Below, piece by piece: positions 6,906 to 15,529 of a stretch of DNA of 64,000 nt. Location of the stretch: the NCBI RefSeq assembly GCF_002933465.1, contig NZ_PSZE01000001.1, positions 372,001 through 436,000 of the forward strand, given 5' to 3'. The stretch is from Nocardia nova (lineage in GTDB: Bacteria > Actinomycetota > Actinomycetes > Mycobacteriales > Mycobacteriaceae). The stretch's first letter is position 1, and each line of letters opens with the position of its first letter. Below the pieces are notes generated by a model. The model was given only the letters and a program-made list of their open reading frames with translations. It had not been told where the DNA came from and made no database searches. The position numbers and the translations under genes were made by a program.

Positions 6906-7660
6906 GCGAGACCACCACTGTCACCCGCGCCGAGGTGTGCGCGCTCGCCTGCGCCGAAATCTTCCGGGGCGCGGGCGAGATCATGGCCAGCCCGATGTCG
7001 CCGACCCCCACCATCGGGGCGCGGCTGGCGCGGTTGACCTTCGAGCCCGATCTACTGATCTCCGACGGCGAGGCCCTCTTCCTGGCCGAAACCCCCGCAC
7101 TGGGCGCCAAGGCTCCCACCGAGGGCTGGATTCCGTTCGGCAAGGTGTTCGACGTCGTGGCTTCCGGGCGGCGGCATGTCGTCATGGGCGCCAATCAGAT
7201 CGACCGCTACGGCAACCAGAATCTGTCCGCCTTCGGCGCGCTGCAGCAGCCGAGCCGGCAGATGTTCGGTGTGCGCGGCGCACCGGGCAACACCATCAAC
7301 CACGCGACCAGCTACTTCGTGCCCAAGCACAGCAAGCGCGTGTTCTGCGAGACCGTCGATATCGTGTGCGGAATCGGTTACGACAGGATCGATCCCGAGA
7401 ATCCGGCGTACCGGTTCCACCACCTGCATCGGGTGGTCAGCAATTTGGGCGTGTTCGACTTCGGCGGTCCCGGCCACACCCTCCGGGCGCTGTCGCTGCA
7501 TCCGGGGGTGAGCGCCGACGAGGTCGCCGAGAACACCGCGTTCGAGGTAGCCGGACTGGACAGCGCCGAGGTGAGTCGCACGCCCACCGAGGAAGAACTG
7601 CGGATCATCCGCACGGTGCTGGATCCCAAGGGGATCCGGGAAAGGGAAGTGGACTCGTGA
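6902..7660 (+). CDS. ipdB: IpdB, subunit B of the COCHEA-CoA ring C hydrolase
   Basis: This 252-residue protein is the small partner of IpdA, with the second half of the CoA-transferase-like fold. The two form a heteromeric hydrolase that cleaves the last steroid ring. GAGGAGCGCCG precedes the ATG. The stop overlaps the GTG of ipdC (GTGA at 7657-7660), so the two are translationally coupled. Order and spacing match Rv3551-Rv3552-Rv3553. Confidence 0.93.
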   Translation: MSETTTVTRAEVCALACAEIFRGAGEIMASPMSPTPTIGARLARLTFEPDLLISDGEALFLAETPALGAKAPTEGWIPFGKVFDVVASGRRHVVMGANQIDRYGNQNLSAFGALQQPSRQMFGVRGAPGNTINHATSYFVPKHSKRVFCETVDIVCGIGYDRIDPENPAYRFHHLHRVVSNLGVFDFGGPGHTLRALSLHPGVSADEVAENTAFEVAGLDSAEVSRTPTEEELRIIRTVLDPKGIREREVDS

Positions 7661-8751
7661 GCGGCCGACTGCGGACTCCGCTGACCGAACTGGTCGGCAT
7701 CGAGCATCCGATCGTGCAGACCGGGATGGGCTGGGTGGCCGGGCCGGGTCTGGTCGCCGCGACCGCCAACGCCGGCGGCCTGGGCATCCTGGCCTCGGCG
7801 ACGATGACGCTCGAGGAACTCGAGGTCGCGATCGCCAAGACGAAGGCCAAGACCGACAAGCCCTTCGGTGTGAACATCCGCGCCGACCTGTCCGACGCGC
7901 CCGACCGGATCGAGTTGATGATCCGCGAGGGCGTGAAGGTCGCCTCGTTCGCGCTGGCCCCCACGAAGGAATTGATCGCGCGCCTGAAGGACAACGGTGT
8001 CGTGGTCATGCCGTCCATCGGCGCGGCCAAGCATGCGATCAAGGTCGCCTCATGGGGGGCGGACGCGGTGATCGTGCAGGGCGGTGAGGGCGGCGGACAC
8101 ACCGGTTCGGTGGCTACCACGCTGCTGTTGCCCTCGGTACTGGACGCGGTCGACATTCCGGTCGTGGCCGGTGGCGGATTCTTCGACGGCCGCGGGCTGG
8201 CCGCCGCCCTGGCCTACGGCGCGGCGGGCGTCGCGATGGGAACACGGTTCCTCCTCACCCAGGATTCGAGTGTGCCGGATTCGGTGAAACAGCAATACCT
8301 TTCGCGCGGCCTGCAGGACACGGTCGTCTCGCTGAAGGTCGACGGTATGCCGCACCGCGTGCTCAACACCGAACTGGTCGACAAGCTGGAACATTCGGGC
8401 AGCTATCGCGGCCTCGTCGCCGCGGTCTCGAACGCCGTCAAGTTCAAGGGTATGACCGGTATGAAATGGTCGACCATGATCAAGGACGGCCTTGCCATGC
8501 GCAAGCAGAAGGACCTCACCTGGTCCCAGGTGATCATGGCCGCCAACACTCCCATGCTGCTGAAAGCTGGTCTGGTGGAAGGTAATACACAGGCGGGTGT
8601 GCTGGCATCAGGCCAGGTGGCCGGCATCATCGACGACCTGCCCACGGTGGCCGAGCTGATCGACCGCATCATCGACGAAGCATTCGCGCGGATCGACACG
8701 ATCGCCGCGCTGCGTGACGGCGCCGAGGCGAACCCCGGCCCGTCGGCGTAA
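7657..8751 (+). CDS. ipdC: IpdC, nitronate monooxygenase-like flavoprotein
   Basis: The GTG at 7657 overlapping the ipdB stop gives 364 residues starting MSGRLRTPLTEL, as expected for Rv3553 orthologs; the longer upstream frame is spurious. It is an FMN TIM-barrel protein of the 2-nitropropane dioxygenase/NMO type, with QGGEGGGHTG, VAGGGFFDG and GAAGVAMGTRF as flavin-phosphate and active-site loops. IpdC works in ring C/D breakdown, converting a HIC-CoA-level intermediate ahead of EchA20. It is the last gene of the operon and is followed by a strong terminator. Confidence 0.93.
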   Translation: MSGRLRTPLTELVGIEHPIVQTGMGWVAGPGLVAATANAGGLGILASATMTLEELEVAIAKTKAKTDKPFGVNIRADLSDAPDRIELMIREGVKVASFALAPTKELIARLKDNGVVVMPSIGAAKHAIKVASWGADAVIVQGGEGGGHTGSVATTLLLPSVLDAVDIPVVAGGGFFDGRGLAAALAYGAAGVAMGTRFLLTQDSSVPDSVKQQYLSRGLQDTVVSLKVDGMPHRVLNTELVDKLEHSGSYRGLVAAVSNAVKFKGMTGMKWSTMIKDGLAMRKQKDLTWSQVIMAANTPMLLKAGLVEGNTQAGVLASGQVAGIIDDLPTVAELIDRIIDEAFARIDTIAALRDGAEANPGPSA

Positions 8752-8771
8752 CCGAAGACGTTCGGCGGTAA

Positions 8772-8810
8772 GGAAAGGCCGCCTCGCCGATGCCGGCGGG
8801 CGGCCTTTCC
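8772..8810. terminator. Bidirectional hairpin between ipdC and fadA6
   Basis: GGAAAGGCCGCC (8772-8783) pairs perfectly with GGCGGCCTTTCC (8799-8810) around a 15-base loop. It lies between convergent genes and can end transcription from both sides. Confidence 0.85.
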
Positions 8811-8889
8811 GGTTCGCGCTACCCCCTCGACAGATACCGCACCTCGACCCCTTCCGGAACCGTTGTCGCCGGACGAAAGGCGAAGCGGC

Positions 8890-10077
8890 TCAGCGGATTC
8901 GCTCGATGATGGTGACGTTGGCGGTACCGCCGCCCTCGCAGATGGTGAGCAGCCCGTAGCGGCCGTTCACGCGCTCGAGCTCGTTGAGCAGAGTGGCGAA
9001 CAGCTTCGCGCCGGTGGCGCCGAGCGGATGCCCCAGCGCGATCGCGCCGCCGTGCACGTTCACCTTGTCGGGGTTCGCGCCCGTCTCCTTCAGCCAGGCC
9101 AGCACCACGGAGGCGAACGCCTCGTTGATCTCGACGACATCGATATCGTCGATGGTCAGCCCGGTCTGCTCCAGCGCCCACTTGGTCGCCGGGATCGGGG
9201 CGGTGAGCATGTAGATCGGGTCGGCGCCGCGGGCACTGACGTGGTGGATGCGGGCGCGCGGCTTCAGGCCGTATTCGGTGACGGCCCAGTCGGAGGCCAG
9301 CAGGGTAGCGCTGGCGCCGTCGGAGATCTGACTGGCGACCGCGGCGGTCAGGCGGCTGCCCTCGCTGAGCGGCGCGAGTCCGGCCATCTTCTCCAGGCTG
9401 GTCTCGCGCGGGCCCTCGTCGATCCAGAAATCGCCGACCGGCACGATCTCGCGATCGAAGGCGCCCTCCGCGATGGCCTTGCGGGCGCGTTCGTGGCTGC
9501 GAAGTGCCCAGTGCTCCATATCTTCTCGGCTGATGTCCCACTTCTCGGCGATCAGCTGCGCGCCGTTGAACTGCGAGACCTCGCCGGTGCCGTAGCGGTG
9601 GTCCCAGCCCTTGGCGCCGACGAACGGCGAGTCGAAACCATATTCCTTACCGGCCAGCATGGCGGCCGAGATCGGAATGGCGCTCATGTTCTGCACGCCG
9701 CCGGCGACGATCACCTCGGCGGTGCCGCTCATGATGGCCTGGGCGCCGAAATTGATCGCCTGCTGGCTGGAGCCGCATTGACGGTCCACCGTGACGCCGG
9801 GAACCTCCTCCGGGTATCCGGCCGCCAGCCACGCCGTGCGGGCGATGTTGCCGGCCTGCGGGCCGATGGCGTCGACACAGCCGAAGATCACATCGTCGAC
9901 ATTGCCGGGGTCGATGGCGTTGCGGCCCAGCAAACCCTGCAGTGCCGCCGCGCCGAGATCGGCGGGATGCACACCGGCCAGCGCACCGCCGCGCTTACCG
10001 ATCGGCGTCCGCACGGCATCGATGACATAGGCCTCGCGCACCGGTGCGTACCGGCGGCGATCGGACGGTGTGGACAT
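8890..10077 (-). CDS. fadA6: FadA6-type acetyl-CoA acetyltransferase (thiolase)
   Basis: A full-length thiolase of 395 residues. The nucleophilic Cys is in DRQCGSSQQA (Cys101), the His in GGAIALGHPLGATG and the second Cys in CEGGGTAN near the C-terminus, so the active site is intact. FadA6 (Rv3556c) acts late in CD-ring catabolism, after IpdAB, splitting a beta-ketoacyl-CoA. The gene lies directly downstream of kstR2 (10 bp gap) and is read leftward with it. Relative to M. tuberculosis, the fdxB and Rv3555c equivalents between ipdC and fadA6 are absent. Confidence 0.92.
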   Translation of the reverse strand: MSTPSDRRRYAPVREAYVIDAVRTPIGKRGGALAGVHPADLGAAALQGLLGRNAIDPGNVDDVIFGCVDAIGPQAGNIARTAWLAAGYPEEVPGVTVDRQCGSSQQAINFGAQAIMSGTAEVIVAGGVQNMSAIPISAAMLAGKEYGFDSPFVGAKGWDHRYGTGEVSQFNGAQLIAEKWDISREDMEHWALRSHERARKAIAEGAFDREIVPVGDFWIDEGPRETSLEKMAGLAPLSEGSRLTAAVASQISDGASATLLASDWAVTEYGLKPRARIHHVSARGADPIYMLTAPIPATKWALEQTGLTIDDIDVVEINEAFASVVLAWLKETGANPDKVNVHGGAIALGHPLGATGAKLFATLLNELERVNGRYGLLTICEGGGTANVTIIERIR

Positions 10078-10086
10078 GTAACGCTC

Positions 10087-10749
10087 CTATTCGGATGTGC
10101 CGGATTCGGCGCCGGACTGCGATCCTCCGGAATAAACTGCGCCGGAACGGTTCTCAGGGTTGGTGAGTCCATCGAGCACGATGGTCAGATATTGCTTGGC
10201 GAGAATGTCCGCGGTGATGCGGCCGCCGGGCCGATACCACCGCACCGCCACCCAGACGGTGTCGCGCAGGAACCGGAACGCGAGCTCGACATCGAGTTCG
10301 GGGCGGAAGCTGCCGTCGCGCACGCCCTCGGTGAGCACATTGCGCCACAGCTCCCGGAATTCCCGGTTGTATTCCGAGATGTACTCGAAACGCGGTGTGC
10401 CACTAAGTCTTTTGGCCTCGGCCTGATAGATCGCGACCGCCGAATGCCAGCGGTCGAACGATTCACAGGAGGTGATGACCAGCGCCTCGAGCGTGGCTCG
10501 CGGCGACAGGCTGGAGGCGACGATCTCGCGGTAGCGGCCGAACAGATCGTCGAGGAAGCCGCGCAGGATCTCGTCCACCATCGCCTCTTTCGAGTCGAAG
10601 TGGTGGTAGAGACTGCCGGATAGAATCCCCGCCGCATCAGCGATATCGCGGACCGTGGTCGCCCGCAGGCCGCGCTCGGCGAACAGGCCGGCGGCCAGGC
10701 CGAGCAACTCGTTGCGGCGTGCGGATTTGGAGGCCTCGGATGCGGTCAC
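10087..10749 (-). CDS. kstR2: KstR2, TetR-family repressor of the CD-ring regulon
   Basis: The N-terminal TetR helix-turn-helix (TVRDIADAAGILSGSLYHHF, about residues 32-51) is nearly identical to KstR2 of M. tuberculosis, and so is the ligand-domain segment VRWYRPGGR. KstR2 binds CoA thioesters of the HIP type and then releases its operators. GTG at 10749 gives 220 residues; the upstream in-frame TTG at 10764 lies inside the operator and is unlikely. The operator at 10764-10777, 15 bases from the start, points to autoregulation. The gene is probably co-transcribed with fadA6. Confidence 0.93.
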   Translation of the reverse strand: MTASEASKSARRNELLGLAAGLFAERGLRATTVRDIADAAGILSGSLYHHFDSKEAMVDEILRGFLDDLFGRYREIVASSLSPRATLEALVITSCESFDRWHSAVAIYQAEAKRLSGTPRFEYISEYNREFRELWRNVLTEGVRDGSFRPELDVELAFRFLRDTVWVAVRWYRPGGRITADILAKQYLTIVLDGLTNPENRSGAVYSGGSQSGAESGTSE

Positions 10750-10763
10750 TCGGCCATAATACA

Positions 10764-10777
10764 ACCAAGCATTTGCT
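10764..10777. promoter_or_regulatory. KstR2 operator upstream of kstR2
   Basis: ACCAAGCATTTGCT fits the KstR2 consensus AnCAAGnnCTTGnT except for one base (T for C at the eighth fixed position). It may be a slightly weaker site, suited to autoregulation. Confidence 0.8.
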
Positions 10778-10792
10778 TGTTCTACGGGTGGC

Positions 10793-11527
10793 TCACCGAA
10801 TGGAGTAGCGCAGCGGCGAGGACACCGACAGATCGGCGAGCAGCCGATCGCAGATCTCCAGTGCTGGGATACCGGCCCGTTTCATCCGCGCCACCAGCGC
10901 GAGCCGCCGCTCACAGCTATCCCATTCCACGAGGAGAGGTCCCCGGCCGGGCCCCGCGTCCACGGTCGCCATCGCCCGCGGCGGGCCGGCCGGATCCGGG
11001 ATCTCGCTGAGTTTGAGCACGATGCCGCGCCGCCACGCCAGATAGGTGTCGCGATCGGCGACGCCCTCCAATTTGCCGGTGGCCGCGGCCAGCCCTCGAT
11101 CGATGCCGTCGGCGAAGGCGAGGCGATCGAACCGGAACCGCCGGCAGCGCCGGACCACCTCCAGCAGATCGGCGCGTACCTCGCACAGCAACGCGGTCTG
11201 CTGCCGGCGACGTTCCCCACCGGGATCGGCCTCCCCCGGGCCGCAGCCGGCGCCGATGTGCCGCACTCGCCGCCGATCGCGGGCCATATCCGCACGCAGG
11301 GCGGCACGCGGATCCCGTGCCACCTCGGCCTCGTCGACCTCGTGCTCATGCAGAATCTGCGCGGCGCGCGTCGCGGTCGCGTGCGCATCGGGGTGATCGA
11401 GCAATTCCGCACCGAGGGTGAGAGCGGCGAGCACGACGCTGTCCTGCCGCCGCCGCGCGAGCACCACCTCGCGAATCAACTCGAGTTCCAGTACGTCGTT
11501 ATCTTCCTGTCGACCGTCCAGACCCAT
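10793..11527 (-). CDS. Uncharacterised Arg- and Glu-rich protein upstream of kstR2
   Basis: ATG at 11527 is preceded by AAGGGA at a reasonable distance. The 244-residue product is mostly charged and helical-looking, without a signal peptide or membrane segment. A central RRCRRFRFDRLAFADGID segment and a Trp-rich TYLAWRRGIVLKL segment stand out, but no motif is recognised. It reads in the same direction as kstR2 and ends about 16 bases before the kstR2 operator, so read-through into kstR2 is possible. The two Asp/Arg-rich halves (RAALRADMARDRRRVRH and the C-terminal domain) may form a helical bundle. No function is proposed. Confidence 0.5.
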   Translation of the reverse strand: MGLDGRQEDNDVLELELIREVVLARRRQDSVVLAALTLGAELLDHPDAHATATRAAQILHEHEVDEAEVARDPRAALRADMARDRRRVRHIGAGCGPGEADPGGERRRQQTALLCEVRADLLEVVRRCRRFRFDRLAFADGIDRGLAAATGKLEGVADRDTYLAWRRGIVLKLSEIPDPAGPPRAMATVDAGPGRGPLLVEWDSCERRLALVARMKRAGIPALEICDRLLADLSVSSPLRYSIR

Positions 11528-11608
11528 GGGTCGTGGTCCCTTCGAACTGTCGGAACCGGACGTTCTCAGGATCGCACAGGTGGGGCCGATCGGCGGCAGT
11601 GTTTTTTT

Positions 11609-11681
11609 GCCTCTGCTTCGCTGCGGCGGGTTCTCGGCCCCCCTGGGCCGAGACCCACCAGGGTCTACCTCTCGCAGAGGC
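11609..11681. other. Multi-branched palindrome after ipdF
   Basis: An outer stem GCCTCTGC (11609-11616) / GCAGAGGC (11674-11681) encloses an inner stem, 11628-11640 against 11645-11656, with a single bulged base. It starts seven bases after the ipdF stop. A T-run (11602-11608) lies on its left and TTCTTTTC on its right. It could terminate leftward transcription, although the U-run is on the unusual side. Confidence 0.55.
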
Positions 11682-11687
11682 TTCTTT

Positions 11688-12482
11688 TCAAGCGCGCTGG
11701 CTGCTTACCGAGACGACCTCGCCGGTCAGGTAGGAGGTGTAGTCGCTGGCGAGCATCGCGATGGTGGCCGCGACCTCCCATGGCTCGGCGGCCCGGCCGA
11801 AGGCCTCGCCCGCGGCCAGGCGATCGAGCAGTTCGGTGGAGCTCACCTTGTCCAGGAATGGGTGGCGGGCGATGCTCGGCGCGACCGCGTTGATCCGCAC
11901 CCCCAGTTCCGCGGCCTCCACGGCGCTGCAGCGGGTCAATGCCATGACACCGGCCTTGGCGGCGGCGTAGTGGGCCTGGCCGTGCTGAGCCCGCCAGCCG
12001 AGCACGCTGGCGTTGTTGACGATCACGCCGCCGTGGCCCGCGGTGCGGAAGTAGTTCAGCGCGGCGCGGGTGCAGCGGAAGGTGCCGTTCAGGGTGATGT
12101 CCAGGACGCGGTCCCACTGTTCGTCGGTCATGTCGACGACGGGCGTCTCGCCACCCAGCCCGGCGTTGTTGACCATGATGTCGATGCGGCCCAGCCGCTG
12201 CGCGGCGGCGCGGATCAGCTCGTCGACCTGTTCGGTACTGGTCACATCGCAGACCACCGAGGCGACCTTGCGCTGCGGGAATTCCGCGGCCAGCTCCTCC
12301 TCGGTCTGCTTCAGCCGCCGTTCGTGCCAATCGGAGACCACCACGTCGGCGCCCTCGTCGAGCATGCGGCGCGCGGTGGCCGATCCGATACCCGTGCCGG
12401 CGGCGGCGGTGATCACGGCGACCCGGCCGGCGAGCAGTCCGTGACCGGAGATCGGCTGGGGCGGAACCGAGAGATCAGGCAC
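11688..12482 (-). CDS. ipdF: IpdF-type SDR dehydrogenase
   Basis: This 264-residue short-chain dehydrogenase has the nucleotide loop TAAAGTGIG (residues 25-33), NNAGLGG and an active-site YAAAK. It matches Rv3559c in sequence character and in position beside fadE30. IpdF is reported to oxidise the 5-hydroxy form of the HIP-CoA side product back to HIP-CoA. It is downstream of fadE30 in a leftward operon (13841 to 11688) driven from the KstR2 site at 13858. A complex hairpin follows its stop. Confidence 0.88.
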   Translation of the reverse strand: MPDLSVPPQPISGHGLLAGRVAVITAAAGTGIGSATARRMLDEGADVVVSDWHERRLKQTEEELAAEFPQRKVASVVCDVTSTEQVDELIRAAAQRLGRIDIMVNNAGLGGETPVVDMTDEQWDRVLDITLNGTFRCTRAALNYFRTAGHGGVIVNNASVLGWRAQHGQAHYAAAKAGVMALTRCSAVEAAELGVRINAVAPSIARHPFLDKVSSTELLDRLAAGEAFGRAAEPWEVAATIAMLASDYTSYLTGEVVSVSSQRA

Positions 12483-12557
12483 TGTAGGTCCTTCCTTACG
12501 GCCGAACAGCGGCTTCGGCCAATGGCTTCCGGCCGAGCGTTCGGCCGGGCGGGATGG

Positions 12558-13841
12558 TCAGCGGGCTTCCCGGGGCAGGCCGAGCACGCGTTCGGAGATG
12601 ATGTTGCGCTGCACTTCGTTCGAGCCGCCGTAGATCGTGTCGGCGCGGGTGAACAGATAGAGGCGCTGCCATTGGTTCAGGTCGTCCGCGGGGTGCGGAT
12701 CGAGGGCGGAGCCGGTGCCGCCGACCGGGGGCCGGGCGATCAGCCCTTCGGCGCCCAGCACGTCCATAGCCAGTTCGCCGAGGCCGCGATGCCAATTGGC
12801 CCACAACAGCTTCGACACCGAGGCCTGGCCAGCGGCGGTGCGGGCATCGACATTCTGATGCGCCGACTCCAAGGTCCGCAGGGCGTGTGCGCGCAGCACG
12901 CGCAACCCCACCCACGCCTGGTCGATGCGCTCGGCCAAGGCCGGATCATTCAGCGCGCCATTGGCTTTCGCCACCGCCTCCAAATTCGACAGTTCGCGCG
13001 CGAAGCGGATCTGCTGGCCGACCGTGGAGATGCCGCGCTCGAAGGTCAGGGTGCCCATGGCGACCCGCCAGCCCTCCCCGGGCTTGCCCACCACCAGATC
13101 GGCGGCGGTGCGGGCGTTGTCGAAGAACACCTCGTTGAATTCGGCGGTTCCGGTGAGCTGGATGATCGGCCGCACCTCGATACCGGGCTGCTTCATCGGC
13201 ACCAGCAGATAGGACAGGCCGTGGTGGCGGGTCGAGCCAGGTTCGGTGCGGGCTACGACGAAACACCAGTCCGACAGATGCGCCAGCGAGGTCCAGATCT
13301 TCTGGCCGTTGATCGCCCATTCGTCACCGTCGAGCCGGGCGCTGGTCGCCACGTTCGCCAGGTCCGAACCGGCCCCGGGCTCGGAATATCCCTGACACCA
13401 TAGTTCGGTGACCGAGCGGATGCCGGGCAGGAAGCGCTGTTTCTGCTCCTCGGTGCCGAAGGCGAGCAGCGTCGGCCCCAGCAGCTCCTCCCCCAGGTGC
13501 GAGACGCGCGCCGGGGCATTCGCGCTCGCGTACTCCTCGTGGAAGATCACCTGCTGGCGCAGCGTCGCCGCCCGGCCGCCGTACTCGACCGGCCAGCCCA
13601 GGCAGGTCAGCCCCGCCGCGGCGAGGTGGCGGTCCCACTCCAGCCGCTCGTCGAAGGCTTCGTGCTCACTTCCGGGCCCGCCGAGCCCGCGCAGCTCGCG
13701 GAACCGCCCGTTCAGGTTCTCGGCCAGCCATTCCCGCACTTCGGCGCGGAATTGCTGGTCGGCTGCGTTTTCCGTACCGGGGGCCGCCGTGCCGGAGGCA
13801 TCCGCGCCGGCGGCGGAATCGGGGGTCTGGATCGCACTCAC
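12558..13841 (-). CDS. fadE30: FadE30-type acyl-CoA dehydrogenase
   Basis: The GTG at 13841 gives 427 residues beginning MSAIQTPDSA and lies 17 bases from the KstR2 operator; the longer frame upstream runs through the operator and into fadD3 and is rejected. The protein is a complete acyl-CoA dehydrogenase, with GYSEPGAGSDLA and INGQKIWTSLAH for flavin and substrate binding and IYGGSNEVQRN near the C-terminus. FadE30 (Rv3560c) dehydrogenates HIP-CoA, the first beta-oxidation step on the propionate side chain of the CD rings. It shares the divergent promoter with fadD3, which makes its substrate. Confidence 0.92.
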   Translation of the reverse strand: MSAIQTPDSAAGADASGTAAPGTENAADQQFRAEVREWLAENLNGRFRELRGLGGPGSEHEAFDERLEWDRHLAAAGLTCLGWPVEYGGRAATLRQQVIFHEEYASANAPARVSHLGEELLGPTLLAFGTEEQKQRFLPGIRSVTELWCQGYSEPGAGSDLANVATSARLDGDEWAINGQKIWTSLAHLSDWCFVVARTEPGSTRHHGLSYLLVPMKQPGIEVRPIIQLTGTAEFNEVFFDNARTAADLVVGKPGEGWRVAMGTLTFERGISTVGQQIRFARELSNLEAVAKANGALNDPALAERIDQAWVGLRVLRAHALRTLESAHQNVDARTAAGQASVSKLLWANWHRGLGELAMDVLGAEGLIARPPVGGTGSALDPHPADDLNQWQRLYLFTRADTIYGGSNEVQRNIISERVLGLPREAR

Positions 13842-13857
13842 TCCGGTAGAGTAACCT

Positions 13858-13871
13858 ACCAAGCACTTGCT
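13858..13871. promoter_or_regulatory. KstR2 operator between fadE30 and fadD3
   Basis: ACCAAGCACTTGCT is identical to the site at 5047 and fits the KstR2 consensus fully. It lies 17 bases upstream of fadE30 and 111 bases upstream of fadD3. Confidence 0.88.
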
Positions 13872-13981
13872 TTGTAGGGCGGTGAGCCCCGCAGTGCGAA
13901 TCGACCGGCGGATCGAGCCGTCAGCAGGTCGGAAAACCGACGGGCAGACCCGTCGACCAGCTGGTAGAAGACGAGGACGAC

Positions 13982-15529
13982 GTGACACCCCCTGTGCAGA
14001 CCACCCCCCTCGCCCTGCACGAAGCCGCGCGCATCCACGGCGGTGCACCGGCGGTCAGCGACGGTGAGGTGCACCTGAGCTGGGCACAACTACTCGACGC
14101 GGTGCGGCAGACCGCCGGGGCGCTGATCACGCGCGGAATCCAGCGCGGCGACCGGATCGCGATCTGGGCGCCCAACACCTGGCACTGGGTGGTGGCCGCG
14201 TTGGCCACGCACTACACCGGCGCCGCACTGGTACCGCTGAACACCCGCTACGTCGCCGACGAGGCCGCCGATGTGATCGCCCGGGTGAACGCGCAGGCAC
14301 TGTTCATCGCCGACCCGTTCCTGGGCCGGCAGCGCCTCGCGGAATTACGCGCCGCCGCACCGGAATTGGCGGTCGGCACCGTCATCGTCATTCCGGCGGA
14401 GGGCGAATCGACCTACGACGATGCCGTCGTCTGGTCGCAACTGGCCGAACTGGCCGCGCAGACCCCGGTGGAGAAGGTCATCGCGCGCGCGGAATCGGTC
14501 GAGCCCGAAGACATCGCCGACATCCTGTTCACCTCGGGCACCACCGGCCGCAGCAAGGGCACGCTCGTCGCCCAGCGCCAGGCGCTCGATGTGGTGCGGG
14601 CCTGGGTGGAGCGGTCGACGCTGAACAGTTCCGATCGCTATCTGGTGATCCCGCCGTTCTTCCACAACTTCGGCTACAAGGCGGCCATCCTCGCCTGCCT
14701 GGTCACCGGCGCGACCATCGTCCCGCAGGCGACCTTCGACGTGCCGCAGACGATGCGGATGGTGCAGGAGCAGGCCATCACCGTCTTGACCGGTCCGCCG
14801 ACGATCTACCAGACCATCCTGGAACATCCCGCCCGCGCCGATTTCGATCTGAGCAGCCTGCGGGTGGCCGTCACCGGCGCGGCGACCGTACCGGTGGTGC
14901 TGGTCGAGAGAATGCGCAGCGAACTGGAATTCGAGGTGGTCGTCACCGCGTACGGCCTCTCCGAATCCTCCGGCTTCGGCACCATGTGCCTGCCCGACGA
15001 CGATCCGGAGACCATCGCCAACACCTCCGGTGTGGCCATGGCCGGATTCGAGGTGCGCATCGGCGATCACGGCGAGGTGTTGCTGCGCGGGCCGAACGTG
15101 ATGGCCGGCTACCTCGACGATCCCGAGGCCACCGCCACAGCCATCGACGCCGACGGCTGGTTGCACACCGGTGACGTCGGAATCCTCGACGAGCGCGGCT
15201 ATCTCACGATCACCGACCGGCTCAAGGACATGTACATCTCCGGCGGCTTCAACGTCTATCCGGCCGAGATCGAACAGACCCTGGCCCGGCTCGACGGCGT
15301 CGCCGAATCCGCCGTGATCGGGGTGCCGGACGAGCGGATGGGCGAGGTCGGCAAGGCCTACATCGTGCGCCGGGCGGGCGCCGAACTGTCCGAAGACGAC
15401 GTCGTCGCCTACGCGAAGAAGACCCTGGCCAATTTCAAGGTGCCGCGATTCGTGGAGTTCCGGGACCGGCTGCCCTACAGCGCCGCCGGCAAGGTCCTCA
15501 AACGGCAACTACGTGAGGAGATCTCGTGA
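13982..15529 (+). CDS. fadD3: FadD3, HIP-CoA synthetase
   Basis: A 515-residue AMP-forming acyl-CoA synthetase. The phosphate loop is LFTSGTTGRSKGT (near residues 181-193), followed by the YGLSESSG and GWLHTGDVG motifs and a C-terminal catalytic Lys in AAGKVLKRQ. FadD3 (Rv3561) activates the CD-ring propionate HIP with CoA, committing it to the KstR2 pathway and making the KstR2 ligand. GTG start at 13982. Its stop overlaps the next start (GTGA at 15526). It is the first gene of a rightward operon fadD3-ech-fadE31-fadE32-fadE33. Confidence 0.92.
   Translation: MTPPVQTTPLALHEAARIHGGAPAVSDGEVHLSWAQLLDAVRQTAGALITRGIQRGDRIAIWAPNTWHWVVAALATHYTGAALVPLNTRYVADEAADVIARVNAQALFIADPFLGRQRLAELRAAAPELAVGTVIVIPAEGESTYDDAVVWSQLAELAAQTPVEKVIARAESVEPEDIADILFTSGTTGRSKGTLVAQRQALDVVRAWVERSTLNSSDRYLVIPPFFHNFGYKAAILACLVTGATIVPQATFDVPQTMRMVQEQAITVLTGPPTIYQTILEHPARADFDLSSLRVAVTGAATVPVVLVERMRSELEFEVVVTAYGLSESSGFGTMCLPDDDPETIANTSGVAMAGFEVRIGDHGEVLLRGPNVMAGYLDDPEATATAIDADGWLHTGDVGILDERGYLTITDRLKDMYISGGFNVYPAEIEQTLARLDGVAESAVIGVPDERMGEVGKAYIVRRAGAELSEDDVVAYAKKTLANFKVPRFVEFRDRLPYSAAGKVLKRQLREEIS

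Noticed and set aside
5002..7194. 730-codon leftward ORF across echA20-ipdA-ipdB
   Set aside because: It is a shadow frame antisense to three well-identified genes and contains no known domain.
13842..14048. Upstream extension of fadE30 to 14048
   Set aside because: It would run through the KstR2 operator and into the fadD3 coding sequence. GTG at 13841 matches the expected N-terminus.
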